Of a stretch of 64,000 nucleotides of DNA, positions 34,328 to 45,639 are shown piece by piece. The stretch's first letter is position 1, and each line of letters starts with the position of its first letter. Under the pieces are notes generated by a model that was not told where the DNA came from, searched no databases, and saw only the letters and a program-made list of their open reading frames with translations. The stretch comes from Luidia sarsii (Eukaryota > Echinodermata > Asteroidea > Paxillosida > Luidiidae), in the NCBI GenBank assembly GCA_949987565.1, contig OX465115.1:12519506-12583505 (forward strand), in the 5' to 3' direction. The position numbers and the translations under genes are program-made.

Positions 34328-34415
34328 GTCTACTTCTTCTTTGTCGTCTTCTTCTTCTTCCACCTCTTCTTATTCCTCCTCTTCTTCTTCTTCTTTTTCT
34401 TCTCCTTCTTGTCTC
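34328..34415 (+). repeat. (TTC)n array, short
   Basis: A TTC/TCC tract separated from the larger array by about 180 bp of AT-rich sequence. Confidence 0.9.
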
Positions 34416-34728
34416 TTTCAATGCAAAAAGCTGGATATAATAGAGCTGGCCTTGGCTCTCTCCGGTTTCAAATGGCGCAATTTCAGAGGATGAAATTTCA
34501 GGCAATTCAACGCCCGCCCGAGTTGGGCTTAGGCCAGCCGTAATAGAATTGAAACCTCTGATTCTGTTAGTGGTTTATTTCAATCGCGACAGCATTCTGG
34601 TGTTCGAGCGGGAAGGGAAAAGGTGGTGTGAGGAAGGTCGACAAAATGAGCCATTTCGCGCAGTTTCTCTCATCAGTCGTTGTTTATTTTCTGCGTCCGC
34701 ACCATTGATGCATGGGTCTATGTTGAAA

Positions 34729-35175
34729 ATCTCCTTAAAAAGTATACTGGAAAGAACCATTTTTATCTGAATGACTCGATGAGAATTCTGGGCCATAAAC
34801 TTAATCCTGTCCATAGTGTAATTATTATTAAAATGCTCAGACAAATATGGAAAGTTAGATGCAAAATAGTTTTTGACGAGATTAATGAATTGGACAAAGA
34901 CATAATTTTTAATTTTAAGAAAAATTTAAAAAGTTTTTTGCGTTTTGAGTTTAAGAGATTAACACTTGAGACCTTTAAATCGGTGTATGGTAAAAATAAT
35001 GCCCTATGTTCTGTTGATGAGTGCAACAATCTGGTTTTTCCTTACTAGACATTTATGATGAATACACTTTTATAATGGTATTCTATTTTTAGCCTAACAT
35101 TCTTTGTATTGTAATGACAAAATCATGACCGTAATGTAAGATATTGATGTGCTGAAATAAATGGAGTCTTGAACT
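34729..35175 (+). pseudogene. 5'-truncated LINE 3' end (reverse-transcriptase C-terminus)
   Basis: An AT-rich open frame ends at 35048. It encodes a helix-rich tail with hydrophobic and basic spacing (HSVIIIKMLRQIWKVRCK, then FEFKRLTLETFKSVYG). This resembles the C-terminal region after the reverse transcriptase in some non-LTR retrotransposons, where an IW..R.K helix is common. AATAAA follows at 35156-35161, near the probable 3' end. Base composition is clearly more AT-rich than its surroundings. No catalytic reverse-transcriptase motif is present, so it is a dead 3' fragment. The family call is tentative. Confidence 0.5.
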
Positions 35176-35724
35176 CCACAGCGAAACAAAAAAGAAACAT
35201 GCGGTTGAGATAAAGTCGCGCTCGTTGTACGCGATACACGTTCGGCTGCGGGTCTGTTTTGGGGAAGTAACTGTACACACTACAGGACCCCCGATGTCGG
35301 GCACGGAGGCTTTTAGGGCCTAATTAGCCCGGGTCTTCTTGATGAGCAATTAATTGATCTTATCGATAATGCGTAGGCAAACACAGACCGGTGGTACGGT
35401 CATGGGCATGGGTTGTCGTTAATGCGGACGCAAACAAAGACTGGTCGTATACGACCATGACATGGGTTTGGAAATGTGACTGCCGTCGGTACAATCTCCA
35501 TAAGTTTGTACCATTTCGTATTCAGCCGTGCATTAAGAATACGTAGAGCGTATGCAGTAAAAGGATATACTCGTACACTAGTGAACGATACAATTATTGA
35601 CAACCAATTTGTATCGGTTTCTTTAATAAATTGCCTCAGGGAATAATTGATATTTCTCTTTCCTTGTCGAAAACAATTTTCCCATACATATAATGTTTGA
35701 TGTCAATTATTGTATTCTTCAGGG

Positions 35725-35835
35725 TTCAGTGTATAAGCCGCCCGGTGTATAAGACGCCCGGTGTATAAGCCGCAGTAAGATTTGCGGCGGGCAAAATCAA
35801 CGTATAAGCCGCGGCTTATATTCCGAAACTTACGG
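35725..35835. repeat. GTGTATAAGCCGC repeat
   Basis: Three near-identical units (CCCGGTGTATAAGNCGC) are followed by TATAAGCCGCGGCTTATA, a perfect palindrome. The flank CTTACGGTAATC may be the end of a DNA element. Confidence 0.65.
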
Positions 35836-35839
35836 TAAT

Positions 35840-36600
35840 CTTCCTGCGAGGATTTGGACAGAGGTATAATACTGGAAAGAACCGAATCGGCTTTGCTGTG
35901 CGGATACATGTACGGCATGTCCGCCATCAGTTGTCGACAGCCGGCGTGTGATGATTTACACTGTACAAGGCTCGGCTGTAATAACATTCAAAATATTGAA
36001 AGATCGGCGTTCTGCTCGCACTCGAGGAAAATGATTGAAAACAAGAAGAAGATATCTCAAACTGTGATCAATGTATGTCACTTGAGACGATGTTTACCGA
36101 CAACTTGTGGGCAACTCGATACTGGCCCAGCCCCCGAGCCTGTCCGTTGCAAAGGACACCGGTATAGCACAGGCGACATTTTGGTTTCTAACGACGTCCG
36201 TCCCAACAAGTGATTATCCGGACATTAACATTTCTGTGCGTGGGTCGTTTGTCCGACCACAGAGCAATTTTCTTTGCTATGTGGTCGGGCTATTGGCACC
36301 AACCTCTTGTCATGACAATGTCTCGAGCGACATTTCCAACCCCCCCACAAAAAAAAAACCAAAAAAAAGGAAAGCAACCCATTCGTGAGCGAATATTTCA
36401 TCATATTATTTTTTTTTAATGCCTGAATCTTGGTACAGAAAATAATTTCTTTGGGGTTTGCAGCGTGAATGATATTGGTACCGGTTGGGCTTTTGCGGGC
36501 TGCGTGTGACGCCGCCACAAAACGCCCAATCTCCCAATCTCTTGCGGGAGAATACTGGTATCGAACCTAGCTGAATTCATGAAGAGCCCGTCACGTTTGA
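35840..36600. other. Intronic stretch, nothing recognised
   Basis: No gene seen. Confidence 0.45.
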
Positions 36601-36602
36601 AC

Positions 36603-36973
36603 TTAAAGGCCCAATACAACATTGGGACGAATGATCGGCAAAACATCAATGTTCACAGATTTCCTTCCAATTTGCACAGTTTGTAGTTCACGATAGAATC
36701 CTCTTGTTGAAATCTTACGAACCGGGATGCTGCATTCCTCGAGAAATCTTCACTCAAACATCGAGAAACGGTTCGTAGTTTATTACTCAAGAGTAATGAA
36801 CTATTTCTTACACAACAGAACGGTGCGAAAACCGTGACGGTTTGTTGCATTTTTCTTCTATTTTCTCGGATTACCGTTTGAGCTAAAACCTTGTTCGCAG
36901 GAATTCTTTTTTGGAATGTTTAAAGCACAACCTTTGGCAATCTGTTGACCTTGTTGTTGTATAAGGCCTTTAA
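36603..36973 (+). mobile_element. TTAA-type MITE, family 1, copy 3
   Basis: Bounded by TTAA at 36603-36606 and 36970-36973. Ends read AGGCCCAATACAACATTGG and its inverse. Internal text matches copies 1, 2 and 4. Confidence 0.88.
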
Positions 36974-36974
36974 C

Positions 36975-38385
36975 TCAAGATGTGCTTCAGTGAGCAAGAG
37001 GAAGATGGTCTTCGTCACCTCGCCTCTTCCTCGCCCATGAACTTCTTGGCCCTACCGCCTCTGGCCTCATCTCACGTTTTTTTTCCCAACCACCCTGCTG
37101 CGTTCTTCTCCCCTCCAACTGTACTGTCTCCAAGTCGCTCTGGCCAATTCTTTCTACCAGAGCAGAGAAAACTCGACCTTCTAGACACGACCTTTCTCAT
37201 TCAAAAAAAAAAGATTATGACAAATTCTGATCCAGATATCGAACAGGTATAAGCATTGTTTACCAATAAAAGCCAAGTGATTCGATTCTTACTCCCAGCA
37301 ACATTTCTACAGTAATATGCCTAATAAAAAGGTTGCAAACTGCTGACTTACTAAAAAAATGGCCCAAAACCGAATATCAGACATTATCGGAGTGCCTGAC
37401 GAATTCTGGCACGATTTTTGCCCGCGACTTTTTGGCCCGCCGTTGTGACTGCGCTGACGCCTGTAGCCTCCTCTCAAGGAAGTGGGTTCATGAATGACTC
37501 CCTTGGCGACGAGGAAATCGTGTATACCGGTATCAATCACGCCAGTGCGTGGCAGCGTTACGCCTCGAGCCACCTCTACACTCCCAAGTGCGAAGGGGTT
37601 TCTTTGTTTTATTGGTTTGGTTCCTCGCTTCTCTTTCGCCTGTTTTTTTTCCCTCTCCGACACTCTCCCTCCCGCGCCGAAAATGACACCGAGGTAAAAT
37701 GCCCCTTGACTCCTAGCCTCGAACAACAACAAAATCGGTCTGTCTATTGCCCCGTCTATCACGGCGCTTGTGAGCGGCAGACTTCGGCGGACGGACAGAG
37801 CTTTAGAAGAAGAAAACAAAACCGCGTTAGAATTAATTATTTCCCCTCCGTTTGGTGGATCGTCGGTCCGAGCGCAGCGCGACCGCGCTGTCGTGACAAT
37901 TTCCAGGGAGCGTCTCTGCCGTCCTATTCGAGCAAGGACGGCGTGGGGGCGTCGAGGCGCACGCGTTCGGCGTTAGGATAGGGGGGGGGCGTCGTCGGAG
38001 AGAATAATCCCCCGGGCGGCGAGCTGAGGTGCGAGTTCTGGTTTTTCCACGAGATGCCGAAGTCTTCCCGCTACCGTCCCGACGGGGAAGATGCGCTGGA
38101 GCGGACATAGAAGGCTATATCGACGTGTGCACTTTCTCGGCCCCGGTCAAGACTGACCGCGAAAATCCATAATTATTATACTTACCCCTCTTCCCCCACC
38201 TCCCTGACGGTTGCATCCTGTCAAATTCGCTGTGAGCGATGGTTTGTTTTCTGCTAACCGTACCAGAAAGAGTTCTCAACTCAGTATTAATATGTGGAGC
38301 CCCATTTTTTTTGTTTTTCACTTGTTGATTTTTCCCCCGGCAGCGGTTTCTGGCGAGTTAGGCACGCGTTGGATTTCTTCATCGC
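36975..38385. other. Intronic stretch with CpG-rich patch
   Basis: A CpG-rich segment lies at about 37855-38110. Several overlapping open frames around 37307-37981 show no family features and no consistent splice frame. Confidence 0.4.
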
Positions 38386-38387
38386 CT

Positions 38388-39130
38388 TATTCTTCTTCCT
38401 CCTCCTCCTCCTGCTCTTCCTCCTCCTGTTCCTCCTCCTCCTTGTTCACCTTCTTCTTCATCGTCTTCTTCTTCCTCCTCCTCCCCCTGCTCTTCCTCCC
38501 GCTGTTCTTCCTCTTCCTTGTTCATCTTCTTCTTTGTCGTCTTCTTCTTCCTCCAGCTCCTCCTCATGTTCCTCCTCCTCCTTGTTCATCTTCTTCTTCA
38601 TCGTCTTCTTCTTCCTCCTCCTCCCCCTGCTCTTCCTCCCGCTGTTCCTCCTCCTCCTTGTTCATCTTCTTCTTTGTCGTCTTCTTCTTCTTCCTCCTCC
38701 TCCCCCTGCTCCTCCTCCTGTTCCTCCTCCTCCTTGCTCATCTTCTTCTTCATCGTCTTCTTCTTCCTCCTCCTCCCCCTGCTCTTCCTCTCGCTGTTCC
38801 TCCTCCTCCTTGTTCATCTTCTTCTTTGTCGTCTTCTTCTTCTTCCTGCTCCTCCCCCTGCTCCTCCTCCTGTTCCTCCTCCTCCTTGTTCATCTTCTTC
38901 TTTGTCGTCTTCTTCTTCTTCCTGCTCCTCCCCCTGCTCCTCCTCCTGTTCCTCCTCCTCCTTGTTCATCTTCTTCTTCATCGTCTTCTTCTTCCTCCTC
39001 CTCCCCCTGCTCTTCCTCCCGCTGTTCCTCCTCCTCCTTGTTCATCTTCTTCTTTGTCGTCTTCTTCTTCTTCCTCCTCCTCCTCCTCCTGTTCCTCCTT
39101 CTCCTTGTTCATCTTCTTCGTCGTCTTCGT
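38388..39130 (+). repeat. (TTC/TCC)n minisatellite with 76-bp unit
   Basis: The marker CTTGTTCA (one copy CTTGCTCA) occurs at 38441, 38517, 38581, 38657, 38733, 38809, 38885, 38961, 39037 and 39104. Spacings are 76, 64, then 76 six times, and 67. Units alternate between TTCATCGTCTTC and TTTGTCGTCTTC variants. The array is pure pyrimidine apart from scattered A and G. Confidence 0.95.
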
Positions 39131-39367
39131 CGTTGGATTTCGATGAGATTTGGAAGGTTTGCGGGGCAGATGCACCGAGTGTGAAAATTAAGGTTTGCGG
39201 CGACACCGTGCAAATGATAATTTCTTGTATCCCCGGCCAAGGCTCTAGCTCCAATCCCCTTCCCCATGGGATGCGCGCACATCTTGATAAAAAAAGGATG
39301 AAATCACCGTTTCTCCCAAACCCCCCAAAACCCCTTCTAAACGCTTCAAATTCGTATTTCGCATTTC

Positions 39368-39718
39368 CATGTGTTGTTACACAACTTTGGTAAGATCGAA
39401 AAACAGAAACAAATTCACAGATTAACATGAAATTTATACAGTTTGAAGGTGGTTAGGTAGAAACCTCGCACTGAAATAATTATTTTTGTCTAAAATGCTG
39501 TATTTTGGGAGAAAAGAGAAAAGAAATCGTTTACGTCTCACCCCTATAGATCTGCATTTTCGCGAAACAAATGAAGCGGTTTTTCACGATTTTCTCGAGA
39601 CTCGGTTGGCGGATTGAGATAAAAATCTTCACAGGTGTGCCATTTCATGCATATGTTGGATCAGACAACGAATGGGTGCTATTATTTGACCTCGGCCAAT
39701 GTTGTGAAAATGGGCCAT
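39368..39718 (+). mobile_element. MITE family 2, copy 1
   Basis: About 350 bp with CACAACTTTGGTAAGATCG at one end and CCTCGGCCAATGTTGTG at the other. The interior (TCTCGAGA, GTTTACGTCTCACC, CATTTTCGCGAAACAAATGA) matches 51021-51360 in inverse orientation. Its ends resemble family 1 (ACAACATTGG), so the families are related. Confidence 0.75.
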
Positions 39719-39719
39719 G

Positions 39720-41205
39720 ATTTGAGCCCTAGACCTCCATGAGAATGTCTTCATTTTTTGTTTTACACACGAGGGAGGGTGTCTCCCTTTTACAGAAAAA
39801 GAGACCGCTTTGTGGCAATTATCTGGGCAGCCCTGGAACATAGAAATTACGTGCTCCAGATTTATAGACCAAGCGTCCTCTTTTTTTTCTTCTTTCTTTT
39901 TTTTTGCCGCCTTTATACTTTCAAAACCGATCGCTTGCACGTGCTCAAACCGCTGCACAAAGCGGACTGTGCATCCGTACAGCTATACACTGTGTAGCCC
40001 TTGGCGTGATACGACGTTTAAAAGCTGCCATCGATGATGCATTTCTATCTGGGGGAGCCGATCGCAAACAAAACCCGGCGAGCCGATCTGCACCAGCGGA
40101 GATCGAGACCTCATGAAAATGTATTGGGGTAAAACAGTGACCCGAGGTCTTTACGATGTCACGCGCGACGCGCACAGACGCGCATTACCATTTTGAACGG
40201 TTTGCGTCTTGGCCTTTGATTAAAAAAAAAAAATAATAAAAAAATAAAAAATCGCACGATCGGCATCTTGAAAAAAAAAACAAGAACATGTCATTCTGGA
40301 AGGATCTAGATTTTCTGCACCGTTCGACGACATAATCTCGTCTCCCTTTATTTTGCTGCGTTGACGTCATCTACGCCGTGGTCAGGCTCCGTCCGAATTA
40401 TCTGGCTTATACGGCTTGAAAGTACACGCGAGTCTATGGAAGTCGTCAACAAGCGTCTGCAGCCAGTCGGGTTCCCATTAGGGTGGCGTGTTACTGCAAA
40501 GCCGCAGCCAGTCATCATTCGGACACGGCCTCACCTTAGAGACAAGAAGAGGTGGATGGGCCAATGACAGACGCGCGCGTGTTGCGCGTGCGCATCAGAA
40601 TGGGCCAGTGGACGTTCGGCTCCGGGGCTTCGGTTGTTCTATTTCTCTTACCCGGTATAACATCACAGGGATCTGGAAACAAGGGTTTGGCCCCAGTTTC
40701 GTGGTGAACATACTCTGTGCTTATCAAGCCAACAAACCTTCCAATTCTGGGGCAAACCGCAACCTGGTTTTTGTCAGGTTTTGTCGGGATGAGACGAAGC
40801 CTGAGCCCGAGTCTGATCCGTGGATTCGCAAAGGGCCTCAGTTGGCCTCTTGCCAAGGACGTGTGTTTAATGACGTCATACATTAGAGACCATTTCGCTC
40901 AGAGTTTGAACGTGTTGTTTCGTTAATGACCAGAGGTGAACTTGTTTGTCGTATTTGAACTATTGGTGGTTTAAAACTGAGAGCTACACTGTACATCACC
41001 TTGCTTTATTGTATTTTGTTGGTGTGGTTTTTTTTTTCTGTTCCGAATTTCTCGTGACGCAAGTCTTGTCCTTGGTCGTGATGCTTGAACTCGCCCGTGT
41101 CAGACCAGACGGTTCGTTCTGCCCATCGCTTCCCTTCTTCCGCTCCCGAGATCCGTGCCAAAGTGGCCGATAACCAGTCGCCTATAGACCCACTCCGTCC
41201 CTCCG
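39720..41205. other. Intronic stretch with one repeat fragment
   Basis: 40695-40835 matches the GCCTGAGCCCGAG repeat seen at 8745-9105. CRE octamers occur at 40362 and 40871. No gene seen. Confidence 0.5.
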
Positions 41206-41207
41206 TC

Positions 41208-41862
41208 CCTATAGGCCCTCCCTCCCTCCCTCCTTTCCTCCCTCCACCCATCCATACATCCCTCCCTCCTTTCCTCCCTCCATCGCTCCCTCCCTCCATC
41301 CATCCCCTCCCCCTTTCCTCCCTTCCTACTTCCCCCCTTCCTTCCTCCCCATCTTCCTCCCTTCCTACCTCCCTCCCTCCCTTCCTCCCCTCTTCCTCCC
41401 TACCTCCCCACTCCCTCCTTTCCTCCCTCCTTTCCTCACTCCCCATCCCTCCATCCCCCTCTCCCTTCCTCCACATCTTCCTCCCTCCCTCCCTTCCACC
41501 CCTCTTCCTCCCTACCTCCCCACGCCCTCCTTTCCTCCCTCCTTTCCTCACTACCCAATGCCTCCATCCCTCCCTCCCTACCTCCCCCTCATTTGCTCCC
41601 TCCTTTCCTCACTCCCTACATCCCTCCATCCCTTCCTCCCTTCCTCCCTCTTCCTCCCTCCCTCCCTTCCTCCCTCCTTTCCTTCCTCTCTCCTCCCTCC
41701 CTCCCTTCCTCCCCATCCCTCCCTCCGCCTCTCCTTTCCTCCCTCCCCTCCTCCATCCCTCCATCCCTCCCTCCCTACTTTCCTCCCTCCATCCCTCCCC
41801 CTCCCTCCCTCCATCCCTCCCTCCCTCCCTCCCTCCCTCCCATCGTCCTTCCCATCCCTCTC
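41208..41862 (+). repeat. (TCCC)n tetranucleotide array
   Basis: About 655 bp of TCCC with TTCC, CATC and TACC variants. It is pure pyrimidine apart from scattered A. Confidence 0.96.
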
Positions 41863-42244
41863 TCCCGAGGAAAAATGGTTGACCCACAAAAATCTAGGTC
41901 CCCGTCTATCTATTCCACCCCCCCCCATTTTTGTTTTATGACAGCATGTCTGAAGAAGAAAAAAATCGCTCCGTTCTGGCGCAGCCGGTCGTGATGACGC
42001 CACGGGGGAGACACAGTGCAGACGCCAAGAGTGCAAATACTATCGGAAATTGTGCCCGTAATTCAAGTGGTAGTGTCGCCCCCGGTGATGAGGGGGGGGG
42101 GGGTGGGCATACCTGAGAAGCCCACTCCTCATCAAGAATTCAAGTTTTTTCGGAGTTGCTCGGGTGGCTGTCTTTGGAGAAGGAGGGTGATGGGGGGGCT
42201 GAGACGCTACGAATGCAAGGAACCACGTACTCGGAATTGGATTC

Positions 42245-42367
42245 GTGAATGAGGAAACTGATACCGTTTCTGTTTGTTCGTCCTCTCGTTTGTTTGCATT
42301 TTGTCTTACTTTCTTCCTCTCTTCCTCCCTCCCCCCTCCCCCCCCCCCAACCTCCCCTCTTCCGCAG
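42245..42367 (+). promoter_or_regulatory. Splice acceptor tract of exon 2
   Basis: A long run of T and C (about 42300-42362) followed by CCGCAG makes a strong 3' splice site at 42367/42368. Upstream in-frame codons from an ATG at 42245 translate this tract as Phe/Leu/Ser/Pro and are not thought to be protein. Confidence 0.75.
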
Positions 42368-42556
42368 GTCGACCAAGGATTCCTGGGGCTGCTCAGCCGC
42401 ATGCGGCCGGACTTCCTGAAGGCGCAGATGGGCCTGATGAAACGCGGACAGTTCGGGGCAGACGACAACAGCGCCGCCAACGCCGACAAGAGACGATCCA
42501 AGAACGCCAAGTGCATGGCCGACTTCTGGAAGGGGCGGGGCCTGGTCCAGTGCTAG
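42368..42556 (+). CDS. Somatostatin-type neuropeptide precursor, exon 2
   Basis: This exon encodes residues 36-97 and the stop. A helical propeptide (VDQGFLGLLSRMRPDFLKAQ) leads to KR at 60-61 and KRR at 76-78. Cleavage after KRR would release the 19-residue SKNAKCMADFWKGRGLVQC. Its cysteines (84 and 97) can form one disulfide ring around FWK (88-90), and the last cysteine directly precedes the stop. Somatostatin-14 shares the C-terminal location, final cysteine, ring and FWK core, but has 10 residues between cysteines where this has 12. Urotensin II also has CFWK, but in a much smaller ring; allatostatin-C is related but lacks FWK. The peptide should be secreted from neurons or endocrine cells and act on a somatostatin/allatostatin-C-type receptor; that role is inferred. 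Codon use is GC-rich, unlike the flanks. Confidence 0.85.
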   Translation, partial: VDQGFLGLLSRMRPDFLKAQMGLMKRGQFGADDNSAANADKRRSKNAKCMADFWKGRGLVQC

Positions 42557-43005
42557 GCGACCCCCACCACCCACCAACCACCCCCCCCCCCCTTCACCCG
42601 TCCTTGCAGCCAATCAACGACACGGCCCCTTGTCTTTTACACGCAGCAGCCAGCCAACCAGAGGGCGTCTGCCAATCTGGTTTCAACCGGATCTGGGCGC
42701 TTTCCAAACCAGGTTTTTTTTCCCCAGAGAGATGAAGAGAGTGGGAGAGAAGAAAAACAAATCACCCACATGCCCCGGACGTTTTTTGGACAACAATGGA
42801 CTTAATATGACCGCTGATTCATTTTTGGTTTGTTTATAACATTGGTGTATATAATACTGATCTATTTAATTGTACTATCTTGCAAGCTGGCGCACAGTTA
42901 GCCACCAACGGGCTTTATAATAAGTGAGTAAAAAGGCGTGTTGCATAGCAACGTGACAGGAAATGCTATGAGCCATTCAAGATTCGGGGGTGTAAAATAA
43001 ACACC
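42557..43005 (+). other. Probable 3' UTR of the neuropeptide gene
   Basis: After the stop there is C-rich then AT-rich sequence. AATAAA lies at 42996-43001 and could be the poly(A) signal. It overlaps a small inverted repeat (GGTGT...ACACC, 42989-43005) that recurs at 43046-43063, so part of the UTR may be repeat-derived. Confidence 0.45.
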
Positions 43006-44770
43006 GCGTTGAAGGATTTAACGATGCACCGTCAGTGCACTGCCTGGTGTTTAAAATAACACCATACATTATTGCCTACTGACACGAAACTCCGGTGCAA
43101 TTTAATGCATCAACACCATCGGTTTTCGCATCATTTAAAAAGCTTGAACTCACCCGCCTATCCTTGGTGTTAGAACAATCACCACCAACGCCCAAGAACT
43201 GAAAATGAAAAAAAAATCAAAAAGGTGACTTTAAACCCCATGTTGACATCGGTGTTGGCGAATTGCTATTTGCAAACTGCAAACAGACAACTGATATAAT
43301 TATTTTTGACAGGGCAGCAACAAATCGGGCCGATTTTGCCATCTAGAGGCTTACTACCATTGATGATAGTATCATTTTTGTTTGGTTAGTTTGTAAAAAC
43401 AAAATTACGTGAAGCAGAAACAGACGTATGATTTCGATTTAACAAAAAAGTTATCTATTTAGGCCTACGGCACTTTTCATTTCAGTATAATTTCTTTCGA
43501 TATGTTCTCCTTTCTCCTCGGTAACTTGGTAAACTATAGCAGTCGCACCTTAAGACAACGTGCGGCTTATAATGTTGTGTTATCGAGAACATAGTTATTA
43601 GTATTGTATAAATTGATTCATTCATTCCTTATTCGTTATTGATCCTAGAGCACATCTCAGAGAAGCTCACAGAAAAAATGAAAAAAATATAAACAATGTC
43701 TTTAAGATCGTAAATCTATCTTTTGTGCAAACGAAGCCACTTTAATATGGGTATATAAATGTTTAATCGGGTTACTTATGTCTTTCTTGGAAGAAAATGT
43801 CCAGTTTCTTTGTTGGAGTCGATGAGGGTTTTTTTCTGTGACTTTTGCGCTGTGCTGTAGCGTTGCTTGTCCTCATCTAATTTTCTAGTGAACATGTCCA
43901 GAATGTGAACCATTCCTTTCCCCATATCTATCTCAGTCTAAGTCGTTCCCATCGGGCAGCATTGATCACGCTGAAGAAAGTTCCTATTAACCTCTGATTT
44001 GGGGAAATGTCGAAAGCCGTTCCATTTCTTTCAAAGAATAGTATCGCCTGAACAAAGAATGACCGCTCATGTGAAAACCTAATTTAAGGATCATTTTAGC
44101 TGGGAAGGGGGATCCAAAAGTCAAAATGTCGGCCATCTTGATTGCTTTCGAAGGTCAGAGGTTGTTGACAACGACGAAGCTCGCCGCCACTAGAGACTGG
44201 TATCCTGTCTTTTTTGTAGTGAGCGCGTTGCTATTGTCCTGTCTTCAGGGAACCACGGCTAATCCAAGATGGCGGCCAACCCTTAGCAACAGTGTCCAGT
44301 CCAACCTGATTGCAGTGCATGGGATTTCTAACTAGATATGAAACAGCGCCCCCCCCCCCTATGTTTGAAAAAAAAATGCTCTGGACATTTACGATAAAAA
44401 AAAGTGTTAATAAATATTTTTGTGCGTCGAGATGTCGTGCGCTATTTGAGGGTTGTGTTTGTAAAAGTACAGAACTTGAAATCGCGACAATAAAAGGATT
44501 TAGACTTTAATTTGGAAGAGGAAAATTTGGAATTGGTTTCGAATAATTTCTTGCATTGTTTCCAATCTTATCCGGCAATTCCAGAAATGTTTCATCAAAG
44601 GTAAATCAAGACATTCGCGATCTTCTTACTGGCTAATTCAAATATTAAACGAAATGAAATGAAATGTAATTGAAGTTTAATAGGAATTCTACCGAGTCTA
44701 TACCTAGCATTTAATTGACCTTGAAGAGAAGAGAACTCCTCCCGTGTGACGGCAGTGGAGCCCCGTCCTC
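43006..44770. other. Intergenic, nothing recognised
   Basis: Contains another GGTGTTTAAAATAACACC palindrome (43046-43063) and an inverted pair GGCCATCTTGATT / AATCCAAGATGGC (44131-44273) that may bound a small element. No gene. Confidence 0.45.
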
Positions 44771-44771
44771 T

Positions 44772-44900
44772 CTAGCCCCGAGCCTTGGTCGCGGGTTTTG
44801 ACCCCGTTGGTTTTTCTCCTTGGGTTAGCCGAAGGTCCGGCTCGCTGTCCAGCTGCTCCGGCGCGAGCAACTCCAGCAGGTCGGCGTTTTCACCATCCAT
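44772..44900 (-). CDS. Short GC-rich open frame, possible coding exon
   Basis: An ATG in good context (AACGCT before ATGG) opens a 42-residue frame beginning MDGENADLLELLAPEQLDSE and ending PTGSKPATKARG, then a stop. Composition (acidic N-terminal half, basic C-terminal tail, GC-ending codons) stands out from the AT-rich flanks and looks like protein. I do not recognise it. It could be the first exon of a gene, an N-terminal piece of a retroelement protein, or a micro-ORF. The interspersed repeat at 44949-44993 lies just upstream. Confidence 0.3.
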   Translation of the reverse strand: MDGENADLLELLAPEQLDSEPDLRLTQGEKPTGSKPATKARG

Positions 44901-44944
44901 AGCGTTGGTCACAGGAACAACCGATCACAAGAAATGCACTGAGG

Positions 44945-45000
44945 AATGCCTTTGAGAAAGGTCCTGCTAGGATCGAAACGTCACGCCCAATAAATGTGGA
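44945..45000 (+). repeat. GATCGAAACGTCA repeat, solo copy
   Basis: Matches the arm of the palindromes at 4.9 and 45.7 kb: CTTTGAGAAAGGTCCTGCTA, then GATCGAAACGTCACGCCCAA. A more degenerate copy follows at 45115-45165. Confidence 0.85.
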
Positions 45001-45639
45001 CAATTCAAATCTTGTAATACAAGTATCAGAAGGAAAATGTGTCGACCTTCTGGCTCCTGACTTCAAGGAACAAAATTTCAACCATTGAGAGGACGTGGCT
45101 TTTCGACCTCCCTCAAAGTGCCTGCGAGGAGAGACTTGTCAGGATCGAAATTCCAGCCCCTCTAAATAATATATGAGATTTCCCCCAAAAAAATGTTCCA
45201 TCCCCAATTCTTGCAGGAAATCGAGTCGAAACTGAGACATCAGGTATATATACACATCGACATTTCGAGCAAACGCAGATGTGTGTAAATGATAACCTGG
45301 GTTCGCGGAGCATTGGTTTCCATGCCAACCGTTTGTGGTCTATTAGATGAAGGCAAATGTGACCAGCCTGGCTGAGATGTCTTACTTTTAAACTCGTCCA
45401 TTTACGACACTGAATCTCAGACGGAGGCGAGAGATAAAAAAATATAGATAAATATTCGCCGTATTGAATTGGGCTGGCTGAAGGCGCGCATAAAAGTTAC
45501 ACCAAGTCAATGGCAAGCAAGGAGGTCGATGGGTCGGAGCACAGACCACCATGTTATTCTTCAAGTCGTAAGACACTCTTATTTTCCGAGGATGGGACTT
45601 TCCAGGCCTAAACAAGACTACTGCGATCTGATATAAATT

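Larger units (their letters stand above)
10168..42367 (+). other. 32.2-kb phase-0 intron of the neuropeptide gene
   Basis: The intron begins GTGAGT. It ends with a long polypyrimidine tract (about 42300-42362) and CCGCAG. It contains purine-rich arrays in its first third and pyrimidine-rich arrays in the rest, plus MITEs, a LINE remnant and CpG-rich patches, all annotated separately. No convincing internal coding exon was found. Somatostatin genes commonly have two coding exons with one intron, so the layout fits, but this intron is very large for a 97-codon gene. Confidence 0.72.

Noticed and set aside
38211..39393. Frames of about 290-310 codons
   Set aside because: 76-bp pyrimidine minisatellite read in three frames.
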